This document shows, one piece after another, positions 43,779 to 54,584 of a DNA stretch of 64,000 bases (within the stretch, counting starts at the first letter, position 1; every line of letters starts with the position of its first letter). The notes beneath the pieces were generated by a model that was not told the DNA's origin, searched no databases, and saw only the letters and a program-made list of their open reading frames with translations. Source of the stretch: Halospina sp040196175 (GTDB taxonomy: Bacteria; Pseudomonadota; Gammaproteobacteria; Pseudomonadales; Oleiphilaceae). A program made the translations under genes and the position numbers. The stretch lies in NCBI RefSeq assembly GCF_040196175.1, contig NZ_JBEFNF010000001.1:806001-870000 (forward strand), read 5' to 3'.

Positions 43779-45301
43779 CAGTCATACTCCGCCATAGAAC
43801 GGAACCGGTAGAGCTCAGACAGCTTATAGCCGGTGTACTGGCCTACAAGCAGGATCAAGGCAAGAATGATCAGGTGGACCTCGGGGAAATTGAAGGTCAG
43901 GTGCTGCACCGCAGGCCACTGCATCAGGCCATAGGCGGCAATGGCCACAAACAGGCTGCCGCCACCCTGTATTGCGACCTCACGGGGGCCTTCTTCTTCC
44001 CAGATCACTGACATGCGTTCAATGGTCCAGGCGATGATGATCATCGGGAAGAACGTGATGGTCATCCCGAGGTCGAGCCCCATTTCATGCCCAAAAACAC
44101 TCAGCAGTGCGGTTAAAAGAACCACGAGCACAATCATCGCGGCGATTCGTGCCACCAGCAACAGATCGAGGCGTGAAAGGTAACCCCGCAGGAGCAGGCC
44201 CAGACCGACAATGGTCAGAAAGGCGGTCAGCCCTGGCAGTAGCGTCGTCTGGATGAAGGCCAGGGCAATGAGCACCGGCATGAAAGTGCCGGATGTGTGT
44301 ATCCCGATGACGATCCGCATGAAGGCGACAACCAGTGCCCCCACCGGCAGCAGCAGAAGCAGCTTCAGCATCCCCTGTTCCTCGATCGGCAGTTGGTAGA
44401 GGCTGATGTAGCCCATGGGCTGATCAGTGGAGACCTGGTTTTGAGCGAGATCCAGTGCCGGAATGCTCTGGCGCATCATTGAAAATCGCACCTGTGAATT
44501 CTGGCCGCCCATCACCTCAAGCACGGGCCCGCTGGCACGGTGCCAAATCAGGGTGTGCGGGGTAATGCCCATCTGATCACTGCGCTCCAGATCGTACAGG
44601 TGCCAGGCACCGTCAAAGTACACATCCACCAGTGGCTGGAGGCTCTGATTCCGGCGAGCGTCTTCCAGTTTCAGGCCCATCGCAAGGCGGGCAGGGACAT
44701 CGGACTGGTTCAGCAGCCGGACCACAAGCTTTTGTGATGAATGCTGGTCCAGAAGCAGTGCGGCATTCTGGTCGTTAGGGCTCTGTACTGCCTTGATAAG
44801 CTCCCGTGTCAGGCTGGCAGGGGTGCTGGAACGCCGTGTGGCGGTATCAAGCAGGTCCGCTGCAGCCGTAGCCTGGGGTTCTTCCCAGATGATCCGTTTG
44901 GGATCGGAAGGAGGATCACCGGCTTTGTCGCGTCGACTGGAGCGGTTACCGTTCGGCGCGAATTGGGCCTTATAGTAGAGCGTCTGGGGTCCGGTTGCTT
45001 CGCGTTTGGACCACTCACCGCGTGGATGCCCGGTGTCAGAAACCCGGGAGAACCCGTAGCCCGGAGATGCGGCCTGTTCCGAAATAATGTCATAACCCGG
45101 TGGTTGATCCGGGAGGCTGAGGCTGGCCAGTGTTTCCTCGCTCAGGGCCACAAAGTCAATGCGAGCCTCCACCAGCCAGATAGGGGCGTCGTTCTCGGGG
45201 ACCATGGGGATACCAAGTCGATCATGTCGCAGCCACATCAGCGAGGCGCCGATTAGAATAAGGGCGGTTACGGCTGTATAAAAAAGAGAGCGCTGGCTCA
45301 T
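43778..45301 (-). CDS. Inactive transglutaminase fused to multi-pass membrane domain
   Basis: This 507-residue membrane protein starts with one hydrophobic helix (about 8-23). A periplasmic transglutaminase-like domain follows (about 150-290). Around SDVPARLAMGL and LVDVYFDGAWHLYDLE the fold is recognisable, but by my alignment the nucleophilic Cys and catalytic His positions are occupied by Gln. From about residue 310 come about seven hydrophobic segments (MLKLLLLLPVGALVVAFMRI and onward) to the C-terminus. This matches the known family described as inactive transglutaminase with seven transmembrane helices. It probably binds rather than cuts peptides. It overlaps its upstream and downstream genes. 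Confidence 0.85.
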   Translation of the reverse strand: MSQRSLFYTAVTALILIGASLMWLRHDRLGIPMVPENDAPIWLVEARIDFVALSEETLASLSLPDQPPGYDIISEQAASPGYGFSRVSDTGHPRGEWSKREATGPQTLYYKAQFAPNGNRSSRRDKAGDPPSDPKRIIWEEPQATAAADLLDTATRRSSTPASLTRELIKAVQSPNDQNAALLLDQHSSQKLVVRLLNQSDVPARLAMGLKLEDARRNQSLQPLVDVYFDGAWHLYDLERSDQMGITPHTLIWHRASGPVLEVMGGQNSQVRFSMMRQSIPALDLAQNQVSTDQPMGYISLYQLPIEEQGMLKLLLLLPVGALVVAFMRIVIGIHTSGTFMPVLIALAFIQTTLLPGLTAFLTIVGLGLLLRGYLSRLDLLLVARIAAMIVLVVLLTALLSVFGHEMGLDLGMTITFFPMIIIAWTIERMSVIWEEEGPREVAIQGGGSLFVAIAAYGLMQWPAVQHLTFNFPEVHLIILALILLVGQYTGYKLSELYRFRSMAEYD

Positions 45302-46110
45302 TCCTCATCCCCGTTGCTGACGCTATTTTGCTTTGCTCGATCGCGGTCGCTGAGGATGAATCGGGTGGAAACATCAACCCTGAAAAGATCCTTGAGGATA
45401 TTGCGCCCGATCAGGGCAGGGTAGGTCAGGCGCTCGCGGTTGTTCAGAGTGAATTCCGCTACCCGCTCAACAGGCCCGATACGGTACTGAAGTTCGATGA
45501 CGGGCCGTCGGTCATTCTGCTCGCTGGATGCCTGGATGATCTGAACGAAACGGGATACGGGGCGCTCCATCTCAATGGACTCGCCATTGGCGAAGTGTTC
45601 GCCAGCAAGAGTGAAACGAACGTAATCATCACCATCGCGCTCAAAGACCTTAATATGCCGGGCATCCAGCGACGATGTATTGGCGCCGGTGTCGACCCGA
45701 GCCTCGAAAAAATGGTCCGGAGGCAGCAGGCGGACGACTTCCACCGAACCGATCCGGGTGAGCCCGGAACACTGTTCACGGCTACCGCTCAGCCTGGTTG
45801 ACAGAATGGGGCAGGCGTCACCGTCATCAGTGGTGTTGCGGGATGCCAGATGGCGGTTGGTAACGCTGCGCAGGCGTTCCATCTGGTCTTGGAGGTTAGC
45901 GAAGCCCCGTTGCTGCTGCCTTGTGGCGGTGCTCTGCTCGCCCAACATTGCGTTTAGCAGGGCCTGCTGGGAGGCGATCTGACTCTGCTGGTGTGCCAGC
46001 TGCGCTTTGAGAACCTCAATGTTGTCGTTAGTGGGCCCGTTCTGGAAATGAGCGCAACCAGCGGTCAACAATGCCGCGAGAAAGATCAGGATGCGGGGCA
46101 CAGCTGGCAT
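45298..46110 (-). CDS. Retropepsin-like (RimK-associated, DUF785-type) lipoprotein
   Basis: This 270-residue protein has a lipobox LLTAGC with Cys19, then a coiled-coil, Gln-rich stalk (about 30-85). The C-terminal domain contains ARVDTGANTSSLDARH; Asp140 in the DTGA motif is the presumed catalytic aspartate of a retropepsin-type aspartic protease. The family is often annotated as ATP-dependent zinc protease, which the sequence does not support. Ala after the Cys favours the outer membrane. It is the first gene of the triad and overlaps the next by 4 nt. Confidence 0.85.
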   Translation of the reverse strand: MPAVPRILIFLAALLTAGCAHFQNGPTNDNIEVLKAQLAHQQSQIASQQALLNAMLGEQSTATRQQQRGFANLQDQMERLRSVTNRHLASRNTTDDGDACPILSTRLSGSREQCSGLTRIGSVEVVRLLPPDHFFEARVDTGANTSSLDARHIKVFERDGDDYVRFTLAGEHFANGESIEMERPVSRFVQIIQASSEQNDRRPVIELQYRIGPVERVAEFTLNNRERLTYPALIGRNILKDLFRVDVSTRFILSDRDRAKQNSVSNGDEE

Positions 46111-46189
46111 GGGGTTCCTCTTTCCGGTGGTGGCGTCCGCATAGACCCCGGGAGTATAGAGACTGCACTCCTGCTTGACGATGGGCGGC

Positions 46190-46219
46190 TTGAAGCGGGA
46201 GTTACATTGGTGATAGACT
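46190..46219 (+). promoter_or_regulatory. Predicted promoter of the 4.5S RNA gene
   Basis: TTGAAG (46190-46195) is followed after 18 nt by TAGACT (46214-46219), which has an extended -10 TG one base upstream (46211-46212). The start site would be near 46225, about 38 nt before the mature 4.5S RNA. Confidence 0.45.
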
Positions 46220-46226
46220 TTCGGCT

Positions 46227-46257
46227 CTCAGCGAGGGCATAGAAGAGCCCGGCTGAG
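46227..46257 (+). repeat. Hairpin in the predicted 5' leader of 4.5S RNA
   Basis: CTCAGC (46227-46232) pairs with GCTGAG (46252-46257), and inside it GGGC (46235-46238) pairs with GCCC (46247-46250). No T-run follows, so it is not a terminator. It ends 6 nt before the mature RNA and may guide 5' processing of the precursor. Confidence 0.45.
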
Positions 46258-46263
46258 CGCGAT

Positions 46264-46374
46264 GGTGGTCCTGCTGGTGCCTTCGCAACGATAAACCGTG
46301 AACCCGGTCAGGCCCGGAAGGGAGCAGCCGTAACGGTGGATTCGTGTGCCGGAGTGTCGCTGGCAGGCCACCCC
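46264..46374 (+). ncRNA. ffs: Signal recognition particle 4.5S RNA
   Basis: The conserved apical core GGTCAGGCCCGGAAGGGAGC (46307-46326) with its GGAA tetraloop is present, followed by AGCC. The outer stem GGTGG-T-CCTGC (46264-46274) pairs with GCAGG-CCACC. CAGTTTTTCC right after the 3' end provides the terminator U-tract. It is bacterial short-type SRP RNA, binding Ffh for co-translational membrane targeting. It lies just before dnaX, as in other gammaproteobacteria. Ends are approximate by a few bases. Confidence 0.93.
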
Positions 46375-46477
46375 CAGTTTTTCCTTTCCCCAGCTTTGAT
46401 TCCCGGCTAAACCGTCTGCTTGCCATCCCGAGATAAGGCCGTGATAAAGTGTCCCATCAGATAATGGATGGTTCGGC

Positions 46478-48247
46478 ATGACGTATCAGGTACTAGCACG
46501 CAAATGGCGCCCTTCCCGTTTTCAGGATCTTGTGGGTCAGGAGCATGTGCTCAGAGCGCTGGTGCATGGGTTGGATCAGGATCGTCTCCACCAGGCTTTT
46601 CTGTTCACTGGAACCCGGGGTGTTGGCAAGACCACGATCGGCCGCATTCTGGCTCGTTGCCTGAGTTGCGAGCGCGGCATCAGTTCTACCCCCTGTGGTG
46701 AATGCGATAGCTGCCGGGAGATCATGGAGGGGCGGTTCGTGGATCTGGTTGAGATCGATGCTGCCTCCCAGACCCGTGTTGAGGACATGCGTGAGTTGCT
46801 GGACAACGTCCATTATGCGCCTACACGCGGGCGGTTCCGCATCTACCTCATCGACGAAGTCCACATGCTCTCCAGCCACAGCTTCAATGCGTTGCTGAAA
46901 ACGCTGGAAGAGCCTCCCGATCATGTAAAGTTTCTGCTGGCGACCACAGATCCCCAGAAGCTTCCGGTAACAATTCTTTCCCGTTGCCTCCAGTTCAATC
47001 TCAAGCGACTGGGCCCCGAACTGATTGTTTCCCACCTTGAGCATATCCTCGCTCAGGAAGGCATTGAGTATGAAAACAGTGCGCTCTGGTTGCTGGGGCG
47101 GGCCGCGGACGGCAGCATGCGTGACGCTCTGAGCCTGACCGACCAGGCGGTGGCCTTCAGTGGCGGGCGTCTGGAGTCAGAGAGTGTCAGTCGGATGCTG
47201 GGTACGCTGGACAGGGCCGACATCTTCAGCATGCTGGATGCACTGATCCAGCGCGATGGCCAGACGTTGCTCAATGAGGTGAACCGGATCGCCGAGTTCG
47301 CGCCCGACTATAGTGCGGTACTGGCGGATATGCTGGATGTGTTCCATCGTATTTCTCTGGAGCAGGCAATTCCCGGAAGCAATGACAACAGTCAGGGCGA
47401 CCAGGAGCGGATCCGGACCCTGGCCCGGCAGTTGAGCCCCGAAGACGCCCAGCTGTTCTATCAGACGGCCCTGACAGCGCGACGGGATCTGGCGATCACT
47501 CCGGATGCCCGGATGGGGTTTGAGATGGCGCTGCTGCGCATGCTCGCATTCCGACCGGAACCGGTTGATACCCCGCCCCAGGGCGGTCAAACAGGAGCGC
47601 CTGCGCCGGTAGTGGAAGAATCGAGCACGACCGCTCAAGAGGCGGCACCTGCACCGGAGCCCGAACCAGAACCCGAACCCGAACCCGAACCAGAACCCGA
47701 ACCAGAACCAGAACCGGTTCCTGAGTCCGAACCGCCGATTCCTGAAGATGAAGCGGATCGCAATGCGGGTAATGCAGAGGCGGAACCCGTCGCCGGGGTT
47801 TCTGCTGAACCGGATGCAGGCAAAAGCGGCGGTTTTGACTGGTGCCGCGATTTTGACCAGTTGCCGTTGCAGGGGATGCCGGCAACACTTGCGGCTAACG
47901 CGGCTCATCATGAAGAAAAAGGCGCCTGGGTGCTCACACTGGCCTCCGGGCATTATCAGCTCCTGCACGAGCGGCATCAGCAGCGGATCCGTGAGGCAGT
48001 GAACTCGGTCGCCGGAAGCCATGTCACACTGGTATTCCGAGAGGGTGATCCCGGTCGAGCAACCCCGGAGGTGTGGCGGCAGGCTGAGGTCGAAGAGGCA
48101 CAAGCGAACGCGGTCAGCGCCATCCATGGCGATCCGGTGGTTCAGCAGATTGTCGAGCGTTTCGGCGCTCAAGTGATTGAAGACAGCATACAGCCTCCGC
48201 AGGCGCCGGAAGCGGGGGCAACAGACAGCAGAGAGGTGGCACGATGA
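46478..48247 (+). CDS. dnaX: DNA polymerase III subunit gamma/tau
   Basis: This 589-residue clamp-loader ATPase has Walker A GTRGVGKT (45-52), zinc-finger cysteines 64, 73, 76 and 79, the Walker B/DEAH-like stretch LIDEVHMLSSHSFNALLKTL and sensor LLATTDPQKLPVTILSRCLQF. After the clamp-loader domains comes a Pro/Glu linker with ten Glu-Pro dipeptides (residues 394-413), then a C-terminal tau region (about 445-589) for DnaB and polymerase contacts. No E. coli-type slippery heptamer was found, so a gamma form by frameshifting is not supported. ATGA overlap with ybaB. Confidence 0.95.
   Translation: MTYQVLARKWRPSRFQDLVGQEHVLRALVHGLDQDRLHQAFLFTGTRGVGKTTIGRILARCLSCERGISSTPCGECDSCREIMEGRFVDLVEIDAASQTRVEDMRELLDNVHYAPTRGRFRIYLIDEVHMLSSHSFNALLKTLEEPPDHVKFLLATTDPQKLPVTILSRCLQFNLKRLGPELIVSHLEHILAQEGIEYENSALWLLGRAADGSMRDALSLTDQAVAFSGGRLESESVSRMLGTLDRADIFSMLDALIQRDGQTLLNEVNRIAEFAPDYSAVLADMLDVFHRISLEQAIPGSNDNSQGDQERIRTLARQLSPEDAQLFYQTALTARRDLAITPDARMGFEMALLRMLAFRPEPVDTPPQGGQTGAPAPVVEESSTTAQEAAPAPEPEPEPEPEPEPEPEPEPEPVPESEPPIPEDEADRNAGNAEAEPVAGVSAEPDAGKSGGFDWCRDFDQLPLQGMPATLAANAAHHEEKGAWVLTLASGHYQLLHERHQQRIREAVNSVAGSHVTLVFREGDPGRATPEVWRQAEVEEAQANAVSAIHGDPVVQQIVERFGAQVIEDSIQPPQAPEAGATDSREVAR
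47657..47716 (+). repeat. Ten Glu-Pro codon pairs in the dnaX linker
   Basis: Ten consecutive GA(G/A)-CC(N) pairs encode (Glu-Pro)10. Third bases vary (CCC, CCA, CCG), so the DNA is a degenerate hexamer repeat. It separates the clamp-loader module from the tau C-terminal domains and would form a stiff, negatively charged rod. Confidence 0.9.
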
Positions 48248-48567
48248 AGGGCGGCATGAACGACATCATGAAACAGGCGCAGCAGATGCAGGAAGACCTG
48301 CAGAAGGCGCAGGAAGAGGTCGCCAAGGCTGAGGTTATCGGAGAGTCAGGCGCTGGCATGGTCAAGGTCACCATGAACGGGCGTCATGACGTGCGCAATG
48401 TGGATATTGATCCATCGTTGATGGATGAAGACCGGCAGGTGCTGGAAGACTTGATGGCGGCTGCGGTTAACGATGCCGTGCGGCGGGTCGAGGAGCATCA
48501 GAAGGAAAAGCTGGGTAATATGACGCAGGGGATGGGCATGCCGCCCGGCTTCAATATGCCCTCCTGA
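48244..48567 (+). CDS. ybaB: Nucleoid-associated protein YbaB/EbfC
   Basis: This 107-residue DNA-binding protein has the family pattern: an N-terminal Met/Gln-rich helix (MNDIMKQAQQMQEDLQKAQE), a central beta-sheet with VTMNGRHDVRNVDIDPSL, and a C-terminal Gly/Met tail. It works as a dimer, and its gene is almost always between dnaX and recR, as here. The ATG overlaps the dnaX stop. Confidence 0.95.
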   Translation: MKGGMNDIMKQAQQMQEDLQKAQEEVAKAEVIGESGAGMVKVTMNGRHDVRNVDIDPSLMDEDRQVLEDLMAAAVNDAVRRVEEHQKEKLGNMTQGMGMPPGFNMPS

Positions 48568-48579
48568 GGCGAGTGAATC

Positions 48580-49182
48580 ATGAGTCTGAGTCCGCGCCTT
48601 GAGGCGTTGATCGAAGCACTGCAGTGTCTCCCCGGAGTGGGGCGCAAGTCCGCCCAGCGGATGGCTTTCCAGCTGCTGGAGCGTGATCGTGAGGGCGCAG
48701 CTGCGCTGGCACGCCAGCTGGATGATGCTCTCGCGAATATCGGGCGCTGTGAACGTTGCCAGACTTTTGCCGAGGACTCTCTCTGCCCGGTCTGCGCGGA
48801 TAACCGACGGGACAGTTCATTGATGTGCGTGGTGGAATCGCCCGCCGATCTTGCTGCGATTGAGCAGTCCGGTGATTATCGCGGCTACTATTTTGTGCTG
48901 CTGGGGCATCTGTCGCCTATCGACGGCATCGGGCCCGAAGAGATCGGGGTGGATTGGCTGCTGAGACAGATCCACGAGCGGGGTGTTACGGAACTCATCA
49001 TGGCGACCAATGCCACTGTGGAGGGCGACGCGACAGCCCATTACATTGCGGATCGTGTGGACCCGGAAAAGGTAGCGATCACCCGGCCTGCCCAGGGGCT
49101 GCCTGTTGGTGGTGAGCTCGGAGGCGTGGATGGTGGCACTCTCAGCCATGCCCTGCGGGGCCGTCGGCCACTTGCCGGGTAA
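48580..49182 (+). CDS. recR: Recombination protein RecR
   Basis: This 200-residue protein acts with RecF and RecO to load RecA at gaps. A helix-hairpin-helix (LPGVGRKSAQRMAFQLLE), a zinc finger (CERCQTFAEDSLCPVC) and a Toprim domain (LMCVVESPADLAAIEQSG) appear in order. Length is standard. The stop overlaps the first base of rnd (TAATG). Confidence 0.96.
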   Translation: MSLSPRLEALIEALQCLPGVGRKSAQRMAFQLLERDREGAAALARQLDDALANIGRCERCQTFAEDSLCPVCADNRRDSSLMCVVESPADLAAIEQSGDYRGYYFVLLGHLSPIDGIGPEEIGVDWLLRQIHERGVTELIMATNATVEGDATAHYIADRVDPEKVAITRPAQGLPVGGELGGVDGGTLSHALRGRRPLAG

Positions 49183-50330
49183 TGGAGCAGCCGATGAACC
49201 ATCCCGATCCTGAGCAGGCCGCATGGTTGGCGTCCCCGGAACAGCTTGATGCGTGGCTCGCTTCACGCCCGAACGACTGTGCGGTGGGAATCGACTCAGA
49301 GTTTGAGCGTGTGACAACTTTTCATGCGATTCCCGGCCTGGTGCAGCTGGCCATCGCCGGCAATATGGCGCTGGTGGAACCGGACGCGGCTGCGCGCGCT
49401 GGCGCTCTGCGTGATCTTCTGGAGGATCCGCAGCGCGCCAAACACCTCTACGCCATGAGCGAGGACATCGAGCTCTTCCGCGACTGGCTTGGGGTTCGAG
49501 TTCAGGGCGCACTGGATCTACAGCTGGCAGCGGCGTTTGCCGGCTATGGCATGTCCGTAGGGTATGCCCGGCTGGTTGAGACCTGTCTGGGCGTAGCGCT
49601 GGGCAAGGGCGAGACGCGCTCAGACTGGCTGGCGCGTCCGCTATCCCATGCCCAGATCTACTATGCCACAGCGGATGTGTACTACCTGATGCCGCTCTAC
49701 GAGCATCTGATGAGTAAGGTCTCAGCGAGAGGGTTCCAGAATGCCCTCGCCGAGGAAAGCGAACGCTGGTGTGAGCGCCAGAGCGTGGCCGACCCGCCTG
49801 AAAACTATTATCTGCGGCTTACCGGAGCCTGGCGGCTGCGCCCCGGCAATCAGGCGGTGTTGCGTGCGCTTTGCACCTGGCGTGAGCATCGTTGCCGGGA
49901 ACTGGACCGACCCCGTGGGCGTGTGATTGAGGATCGTGTTTTGATCCGGCTGGCAGAGGCACTGCCGCGTAGCCGTAAGGCGCTCGCGGGCATAGAAGGG
50001 GTGCCCAGTGGCGTTGTCCGGCGAGAGGGCGATGCGCTTGTTGCGGTGATCTCTGAAGTGGTCGCAGGTCCGGAACAAGCAGTCGACCTCATACCGCCCC
50101 CGCTGACGCGCCATGAAAAGGATGTTTACCGCAACGTCAGGCGCATTCTGACAGAGCAGGCGGAGAGCGCCGGTTTGCCGCTGGAACTTATCGCGTCGCG
50201 GCGTTATCTTGAGCCGGCTGTTCGCGCTGGCCTCCGTGAAGCCTGCACTCCGGCTCTCCTTGCGCAAGGGTGGCGCGGTGAGCTGCTGGCATCCCGCAAA
50301 AATGAACTGGAAGTCTGTTTCCATGAGTGA
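49182..50330 (+). CDS. rnd: Ribonuclease D
   Basis: This 382-residue 3'-5' exoribonuclease of the DEDDy class trims tRNA and other small RNA precursors. Exo I is GIDSEFERVTTF with Asp38 and Glu40, Exo II is around YAMSEDIELFRDWL, and Exo III is YYATADVYYLMPLYEHL with the Tyr-x3-Asp pattern. An HRDC domain follows (about 210-290). The ATG at 49182 overlaps the recR stop; a second ATG at 49194 is possible. The end overlaps ycgL. Confidence 0.93.
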   Translation: MEQPMNHPDPEQAAWLASPEQLDAWLASRPNDCAVGIDSEFERVTTFHAIPGLVQLAIAGNMALVEPDAAARAGALRDLLEDPQRAKHLYAMSEDIELFRDWLGVRVQGALDLQLAAAFAGYGMSVGYARLVETCLGVALGKGETRSDWLARPLSHAQIYYATADVYYLMPLYEHLMSKVSARGFQNALAEESERWCERQSVADPPENYYLRLTGAWRLRPGNQAVLRALCTWREHRCRELDRPRGRVIEDRVLIRLAEALPRSRKALAGIEGVPSGVVRREGDALVAVISEVVAGPEQAVDLIPPPLTRHEKDVYRNVRRILTEQAESAGLPLELIASRRYLEPAVRAGLREACTPALLAQGWRGELLASRKNELEVCFHE

Positions 50331-50583
50331 CAAGCATCTGATCAGTATCTACCGAAGCAGTAAGCGTGAGGGCATGTATGTGTTCCTGCCACGGGAAACC
50401 GATCCCGCAACGCTGCCCGCATCCCTGATGGCGTACTTCGGGCAACCGGTGCATGCCATGGACCTTGTGCTCACTCCGGAGCGTCGGCTGGCACGGGTCA
50501 GCGCCGCCGATGTGCTCGCGGCGATCAGTGACCAGGGGTTCTACCTTCAGATGCCACCGAAAACAGTGGAGACCTCGGAGTAA
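50323..50583 (+). CDS. ycgL: YcgL domain-containing protein
   Basis: This 86-residue protein of the YcgL family has the conserved SIYRSSKREGMYVFL start and ends with GFYLQMPPK. Its structure is known in E. coli but its role is not clear. The start at 50323 lies in ATGAGTGA, overlapping the rnd stop. The frame is open to 50209 but the upstream part lies inside rnd and does not match the family. The rnd-ycgL link suggests an RNA-related role, which is inference. Confidence 0.92.
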   Translation: MSDKHLISIYRSSKREGMYVFLPRETDPATLPASLMAYFGQPVHAMDLVLTPERRLARVSAADVLAAISDQGFYLQMPPKTVETSE

Positions 50584-50587
50584 ACCC

Positions 50588-50932
50588 ATGGAGCTGTTAC
50601 TGACTGAGTACAACATCGCCTGGGCGGTGTATCTGCTTGGTTTTCTGGTCGTCTACCGCTTCTGGGCTCGGATCGTTTGGTGGCTGCCGCTGCGGATCCT
50701 GCGGCAGTTTCTAAAGGGGCTTTTGGCGCTGGTACTGCTGACTCCTGTGGCCTCGGAGCGGGCCGCCGAATGGCTGGTGCCTGCCTGGCTGAACTTTTCC
50801 TACGCGGTGCTTCTGGGGCAGCAGGCAGTCATGGGCCGGACCCTGTTCGTGTATAGCCTGGCCGGCGCCGCCATGCTGGCTGTTCTGGCACTGGATGCCT
50901 GGTGGGCAAGGTATCGTCGCCGCAAAACCTGA
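50588..50932 (+). CDS. Small integral membrane protein, unknown function
   Basis: This 114-residue protein has about three hydrophobic helices (YNIAWAVYLLGFLVVYRF, ILRQFLKGLLALVLLTPV, YSLAGAAMLAVLALDAWWA) and a basic C-terminus (RYRRRKT). It starts 4 nt after ycgL at an ATG; the longer frame from 50453 runs through ycgL and is rejected. It is the last gene of the dnaX-to-ycgL run. No family is recognised; a helper for the downstream VWA membrane protein is conceivable but unproven. Confidence 0.75.
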   Translation: MELLLTEYNIAWAVYLLGFLVVYRFWARIVWWLPLRILRQFLKGLLALVLLTPVASERAAEWLVPAWLNFSYAVLLGQQAVMGRTLFVYSLAGAAMLAVLALDAWWARYRRRKT

Positions 50933-50963
50933 TTGCAGCCGTGTGCTTTCATTCTGCGGGATT

Positions 50964-50997
50964 CCTGCTATAGGTTGAGTGTAATCAGCAGGTTTTT
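50964..50997 (+). terminator. Weak terminator candidate
   Basis: CCTGCT (50964-50969) and AGCAGG (50987-50992) are followed by TTTTT. The 6-bp stem with a 17-nt loop is weak, but it lies 31 nt after the last gene of the dnaX cluster. Confidence 0.35.
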
Positions 50998-51032
50998 CGT
51001 CCTTCCCAGACATCACATGAAATAAGGCCGCC

Positions 51033-53543
<2,511 letters not shown>

Positions 53544-53580
53544 CGTTCTGTGAACCTTGGCTGCGCCATGGTTCCGGATT

Positions 53581-53608
53581 CGGGGCCGACGATTACTTGT
53601 TGGCCCCG
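53581..53608. repeat. 10-bp hairpin upstream of the MoxR gene
   Basis: CGGGGCCGAC (53581-53590), loop GATTACTT, GTTGGCCCCG (53599-53608), with one G-U wobble. No T-run follows. A possible promoter for the next gene (TTGTTG 53597-53602, 18 nt, TATACT 53621-53626) overlaps the right arm, so the element could be a non-classical terminator or an operator. Confidence 0.45.
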
Positions 53609-53700
53609 TCCGCCTGCCTATATACTTCGCCCCTCGCACAAGGCCGGACCCGTTATTAAGGGGACCGCGGCCGCCAGTTTCCTGACTGAGGTTCGCTGAC

Positions 53701-54543
53701 ATGAAATTTGAGGGTACCGAGAACTACGTTGCCACTGACGAACTCCAGATGGCCGTTAACGCAGCCATCACACTGGAGCGCCCACTGCTGATCAAGGGCG
53801 AGCCCGGTACTGGCAAGACCAAGCTGGCTGAGGAGATGGCTAGCGGCGTTGGCGCCGAGCTGATCACCTGGCACATCAAGTCCACCACCAAGGCCCAGCA
53901 GGGGTTGTATGAGTACGATGCGGTCTCGCGACTGCGCGACTCACAGCTCGGTTCCGACAAGGTTCACGACATTGGCAACTACATCGTAAAGGGCAAGCTG
54001 TGGGAAGCATTTGAAGCGGACCAGCGGGCTGTGCTTCTGATCGATGAGATCGATAAGGCGGACATCGAGTTTCCCAACGACCTGCTACAGGAACTCGACC
54101 GCATGGAATTCTTTGTTTACGAGACCCAACAGCAGGTGGTGGCAAAACAGCGCCCGATCGTTGTGATCACCAGTAACAACGAGAAAGAACTGCCGGATGC
54201 CTTCCTGCGGCGTTGCTTCTTCCATTACATCGACTTCCCGGATCACGACACCATGAAGGAGATCGTGGATGTGCACTTCCCAGGCATTCAGCAGCAGCTG
54301 GTTCAGGATGCGCTTGAGATCTTCTTTGACGTGCGCCGAGTGCCTGGCCTGAAGAAAAAGCCGTCCACTTCTGAGCTGATCGACTGGCTCAAGCTGCTGA
54401 TGGCAGATGATTTGGCCCAGAAGGTTATCCAGGACAAGGACACCTCCGATGCGCTGCCGCCACTCTATGGGGCGCTGGTGAAGAACGAACAGGACGTGCA
54501 CCTGCTGCAGAAACTGGCATTCATGGCGCGCCGGCGCCGCTGA
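53701..54543 (+). CDS. MoxR-type AAA ATPase
   Basis: This 280-residue AAA+ protein has Walker A GEPGTGKT (33-40), Walker B AVLLIDEIDKAD (about 109-120), and sensor/arginine-finger stretch ITSNNEKELPDAFLRRCFF. MoxR ATPases act as chaperones that insert cofactors or remodel complexes together with VWA partners. The CoxE-like VWA protein follows after 41 nt, the typical pair. Confidence 0.9.
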   Translation: MKFEGTENYVATDELQMAVNAAITLERPLLIKGEPGTGKTKLAEEMASGVGAELITWHIKSTTKAQQGLYEYDAVSRLRDSQLGSDKVHDIGNYIVKGKLWEAFEADQRAVLLIDEIDKADIEFPNDLLQELDRMEFFVYETQQQVVAKQRPIVVITSNNEKELPDAFLRRCFFHYIDFPDHDTMKEIVDVHFPGIQQQLVQDALEIFFDVRRVPGLKKKPSTSELIDWLKLLMADDLAQKVIQDKDTSDALPPLYGALVKNEQDVHLLQKLAFMARRRR

Positions 54544-54584
54544 TACGCTGGCGGTAACGCGGATTCACCGACTTCGGGGGCTCT

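Noticed and set aside
47911..47925. A-run in dnaX as a programmed -1 frameshift site for gamma
   Set aside because: The codons read GAA-GAA-AAA-GGC, not the X-XXY-YYZ pattern of the E. coli A-AAA-AAG signal, and the site lies in the tau C-terminal region, too far downstream.
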